NCBI GenBank assembly: GCA_019188255.1
Contig: JAETXT010000009.1
Location: 620,001-684,000 of the forward strand
From: Verticillium longisporum
Lineage: Eukaryota > Ascomycota > Sordariomycetes > Glomerellales > Plectosphaerellaceae
Length of the DNA: 64,000 nucleotides
Direction: 5' to 3'
This document shows positions 60,293 through 64,000 of this stretch, one piece after another; positions within the stretch are counted from its first letter, which is position 1, and every line of letters begins with the position of its first letter. Below the pieces are notes generated by a model that was not told the DNA's origin, did no database searches, and was given only the letters and a program-made list of their open reading frames with translations. The translations under genes and the position numbers were made by a program.

Positions 60293-60303
60293 TCTATATA
60301 TGA
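60293..60303 (-). promoter_or_regulatory. Candidate TATA box of the xylanase gene
   Basis: A CATATATAGA sequence on the minus strand lies about 115 bp upstream of the xylanase ATG, a normal distance for a fungal core promoter. I did not find a clear XlnR-type GGCTAA site nearby by eye. Confidence 0.35.
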
Positions 60304-63300
60304 GGTGCCACGCGGGTCGCCTTAGCTATACCAAGGCGAGCCCACGAGGGGGGCAGGGGACCAAGATCGGTGTCGCGGATATGGGGTCGTGGCATGTCGT
60401 GGGGCGACGCAGAAGCAGATTACGGCGGCGGTGCTCCTGATTTTTCGCCGTATTCATCAACGGGGACTAGTCGCCGTGCCAGGTCTGGGGGCGCCTGAGT
60501 AAGGGGTTCCAATGCCGGCCCTGCCGGCCACTTTGGGCCTGGTGCCGACCCCTGCTTCTGGCCTGGGGGACTTCAGCCTATGTGCGAGAGATCGGATGGC
60601 ATCATCATCTGGCATTCGTGCCCTGGACGAGAAGCACGGCCTGGTGTCTCTTGCACGTACTCTTCTCACCTGGCCGGCCATGATCGGTGCCCGGATGGAT
60701 CGTTCGCGAACCTCAAAAGGGACGTTGCTCCAGATGAGGCCATCATGGCTGGACTCTAGACCTCCTTACCCGAGCGCCCCGCATGGCCGCACGCCGTTTG
60801 AGCGCATTACGTATGTGTCTCTTCTCGCTCTCGGGCTACTGAATTGGTGTTGATCCGGCCGCTGTTCCGAGATGAAGACGGGGTTCCAGGTCGTGCCAGC
60901 GTCGCGATCCTTGCTTGAGTCTTGTCAGTGCCAATTATCCAGGCCATGGCGCTGGGCCCTCTTGCCTCTCGGCAGTCCACAGTAGGGCCAATGGGACAAA
61001 GTCTCTGAAAGCACCGTCGCCCAAAGCAGTTGTCAGGAACTTGATCCTCCACGCCCGGGGGCGTGCGGAGACTTCGCATTTAGGCTGATCTGGCTGTACT
61101 ACTATGCGAACCTGCAGCGTGCGGAGAAGGGAAACACTATCGCCTTTGTTTGCCATGCCGAGAGGTCGGGGCAGCCAAATGCGGAGGCCGAATGACGAAG
61201 CTCTCAGCGGCCCGGCCGCGGCTGATCGGGCATCTCACGACTTGGTCATGATTACAAGACTGCGGGACACACGAAGTCCAGTGCCAAGAGCGCCCGGATC
61301 TGGTCACTCAGTGGTGGCGATTTGAGGGGCAATACAGAGGATTTATTTAAGCTTCTGGTCTTCCTTCATGGGCATATTTGTACCCTGCCGAGCTTGGCTT
61401 GTTCGATGGTTCAACCTGGAAACCAAATCCTTCGCTATAGGATGTGCATCCTTCGAGATAGACAGTCAAACGTGATAGGAAATTGGTGTTTGAATTTAAC
61501 TATCCCCACCCATAACGTCAGGGTTACCACGAGACTTTCTCATCAGCAGTCCTGCCAGTCTTCAGGGGAAGCTCGAGGCTGTTGGGGTTTGACTTCGGTG
61601 ACACCCTGCATCGAATAGTGCTTGTACTGCTCCCGAGCCGACAGCTCCTCCGCCAACACCTCCAGGCGGTTCGGCTCATACTGTGGTGGTTGATGCATAG
61701 CGGGTTGAAGCAGGCCACAATGCCTCGCTCGTAGCGTAGATGGCTTCTTGCTCAGTTGTTCCCTGAAATCAAAGAGGGCCAAGATGCACTTCAAGAACCA
61801 GACCTTCAGCAAACGTGCCAGGGGTTTAGGAGGGCGAGCCAAGCAATATGAAGGAGCCACGAGCAACCCATGCCCCCATACAATACAATCTTCCTCTCCC
61901 TTTCCGCCTTGGTGCCCTCTCGCGGCTGCATTCGGTAATGAGAGGCGACCCAGCCGCAGACTCACAACCCAATTTCTGAGGGCTAGACTTCCCAAAGCTA
62001 GCGAGGGCCTAGAGCTCTGCTGTGGCTGCACCGCCATTGACCGCCAAGCCAGTGCCGTCTCATGGCTTGTCTACCAGCAAGGGCTCTGAGTGGCCCACCA
62101 GCGAGGGCTTGAGTGTCTAGCTCGGCCTCTTTGGGGTGTCAGAGGCTCAGCTGGATGGGGCCAGACGGGCTTGCTGTGCTATTGGGCTTGGCAGCCAGAA
62201 CGTGCTGGGCTGGGTGTCAAGAGGGTTAGCGCAGATGCAAGCCAGGTTGTCGGGTTGGGGGATTGCCGGTAGGGCTGACCATCTCTGTTGCGGTTTCTCG
62301 AGGCGAGGATGCCTGAATGGGCTAGACATGGCGTTATGCTTCTTTACGCGAGAGGGTGTTGGAAGGCAGGGGGAGGGGCTGTGGTTGGGATCTGGCATGC
62401 TGGTCGTGGCACCACCGAACGTTATACAACGGGGGAGTCCGTTCCTAGGTATCTGGTGCCATGGCTCGGGCCCTTATTGGATCTGGCTACGACCTTTCTT
62501 TAAGCTTGTTTTAGGGCGAGAGTCCCATGCCTTCATCTGAAGGCCTGTAGAAAACCTACGAAGCTCGTTTCCTCGTCAGTTGAGCCCATCACGAGCAGCT
62601 AGCTGCTTGCGCCCCAACGATCGTTCTTGAGACAACTTGTCTCACATTGAAAGGCCTTAGTCACGACCCTTGTCTGTTATGCTTTGGCCAGACCATCGTC
62701 GGTTGCCGTCGTTAGCACGTTCACAGCCTGTAGTTCTTGAGGAGACCAATGATTGGGACTGCGGCCTGACAGAATCGCGGGGTCGAACATGCAGACTTTT
62801 TGAAGATCATGTGCTTGTTTTATCCATCCGATCGCTACCAAGGAGCCGTCGTAGGCAGGGAATGCGCATGGCCGAAGAACCGAATGATGGGTGGACTAGA
62901 TTTGCGCGACCTCCCTAGCCTTGGAGGTTGACGACCACATCTTTCCGTGTCCAGCGAACTGACAAACCATTACTGACTTAGCTGCTACGGGCGATACTTG
63001 AAGCAGAAGGCACTTAGATATTTCAAATGCATCCGTCGTGGCTATGCCGTGAGTGGTGTCCAAGTCGGCCTGGCTAGATACCCAGTAGCCTGAATTACAG
63101 TGATCGAGATCTCTCGTTTTGGCCGCAATAGGTCCCTGAAGCAAGATTCTCAGCCACCGGTCTTCACTAATCAGATTTGATCATAGCTTAAGGCCCACAA
63201 AGCTCCTCATCTGGCGGCTGTGCAGATGGTTTGCGGACCTCGGTACTGGCGAGGACGCGAATCGCTCGAGGCAGCTTTTTTATCCTTAGCATGGAGAAGG

Positions 63301-63563
63301 TCTGCTTTCTAGGACAACCGTAGATTTGGGATGTTATTCATGGCTGTGCCTATGCCCCAAAAGAAATCTGCTTCCTAGATGAGACCAAGGCCGAAAACAT
63401 CCACTCATATGACCAGAGACCGTGCCTGATCGGTGCGGATCCCGAATCTGGTGATCGACTATGCATGGCTGCTGGTAAGCAAATCATCCCATGTTTCTCT
63501 ACAACAGGTGGCATTGCGAGTTGAGCAAGAAGAGTCCTGTGGTGATTTCCATCAACACGACGT
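60304..63563. other. Long intergenic region (~3.3 kb)
   Basis: No gene is recognisable on either strand. The longest frames (for example 61543-62037, minus) have no domain and overlap opposing frames. The composition is normal and I see no obvious transposon ends. Confidence 0.45.
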
Positions 63564-63955
63564 CTATTTCAGCTCGTCTTGGAAGTAAATCATCATTGCT
63601 CCTTGGTTCACGGACTTGGCAAACGCCTTTAGCTCGGCGTGAGCCGAACATTCGTTGTCATAGTATGCCATATCCTCCACCGATGCAAAGGTTGACTGTA
63701 CGGCAACAGTGTAACCTTGTGCTCTCTGATCTTTGAAGGCAGTGCCCGCCTTCACATCTAGAAGGTAAGGTTGTCCGCCCTGTCGCGACACGTGCTATCA
63801 GCAGGGATTCCCGATGACCATGGCGACATAAGGTCGCCGCTTACCTTGACTGCCTTCTGGGGCATACCCCTGTAGAGCTCTAGCAGCTTCTGCCTGTCTT
63901 CTTCATTGGGGATCTTGAATAGTGTGATGCGGTTGACGTGGTTCGTGTTGGCCAT
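63564..63955 (-). CDS. Dabb-domain (stress-responsive A/B barrel) protein
   Basis: Small dimeric alpha/beta-barrel protein of the Dabb family, often stress-associated; some members act as cyclases in polyketide or olivetolic-acid-like chemistry. Exons 63955-63845 and 63779-63564 with a GT-AG intron give 108 aa. Typical features are NHVNRITLFKI at the first strand, KLLELYRGMP in the first helix, GYTVAVQSTFASVEDMAYY and the terminal MMIYFQDEL. Start chosen at MANTNH; an in-frame ATG at 63994 would add 13 residues. Specific function unknown. Confidence 0.85.
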
Positions 63956-64000
63956 GATGGCTGTTTGATTTGATAGGCTGGCCTGGGAGGACACGGGATG

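Noticed and set aside
61543..62037. 164-codon minus-strand frame
   Set aside because: Opposed by an overlapping plus-strand frame, no domain or signal peptide, unusual composition; not supportable as a gene.

Overview
The window looks like a chromosome segment of a filamentous ascomycete, probably a Sordariomycete. Genes carry many short introns (about 50-170 nt) with fungal branch sites, and the families are typical of Pezizomycotina: Zn(II)2Cys6 regulators, an AA9 LPMO and a GH10 xylanase each with a C-terminal CBM1, a UstYa-type oxidase, a WSC-domain protein and a Cas1-type O-acetyltransferase. One AT-rich block shows the C-to-T signature of repeat-induced point mutation (RIP). The species cannot be fixed from the sequence alone.

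Left arm, 0.3-33.3 kb, ordinary composition: Zn2Cys6 regulator (minus, 323-2262); Msn5/exportin-5 karyopherin (minus, 5572-9772, eight exons); a 5'-truncated DPH7-like WD40 gene (minus, 10550-11329) abutting a short-chain dehydrogenase (plus, 11344-12191, GC-AG intron); AA9 LPMO-CBM1 (plus, 13217-14480, apparent AT-AC intron); HpcH/HpaI aldolase (minus, 14676-15721); a second Zn2Cys6 regulator (plus, 17652-20341, nine exons); Cas1-like O-acetyltransferase (plus, 23288-25919); protoglobin-domain protein (minus, 26107-27124); a broken copy of a large uncharacterised fungal gene (plus, 28299-31610); and a secreted WSC protein (minus, 32234-33321).

Middle, 33.8-52.0 kb, transposon territory: a 606-bp non-autonomous element with ~150-bp terminal inverted repeats and an 11-bp target duplication, then about 15 kb of RIP-saturated AT-rich DNA in which a minus-strand Ty3/Gypsy pol (RT, RNase H, integrase) can still be recognised. 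A RIP-free pogo/Fot1-type DNA transposon (49593-51452) sits inside it. The right edge of the block truncates an alkaline phosphatase gene.

Right arm, 52-64 kb: a six-exon UstYa-family oxidase (minus, 53598-54741) placed head-to-head with a small secreted Gly/Tyr-rich tandem-repeat peptide (plus, 57186-57446); GH10 xylanase-CBM1 (minus, 58771-60179); and a Dabb-domain protein (minus, 63564-63955). UstYa enzymes cyclise peptides made from repeat-bearing secreted precursors, so the oxidase/peptide pair is the best candidate here for an undescribed biosynthetic system, though the evidence is only neighbourhood and architecture.

A recurring oddity is single-base frameshifts at homopolymer runs in otherwise intact genes (first regulator, exportin twice, pogo transposase). 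This suggests consensus indel errors, which should be excluded before any gene is called broken.
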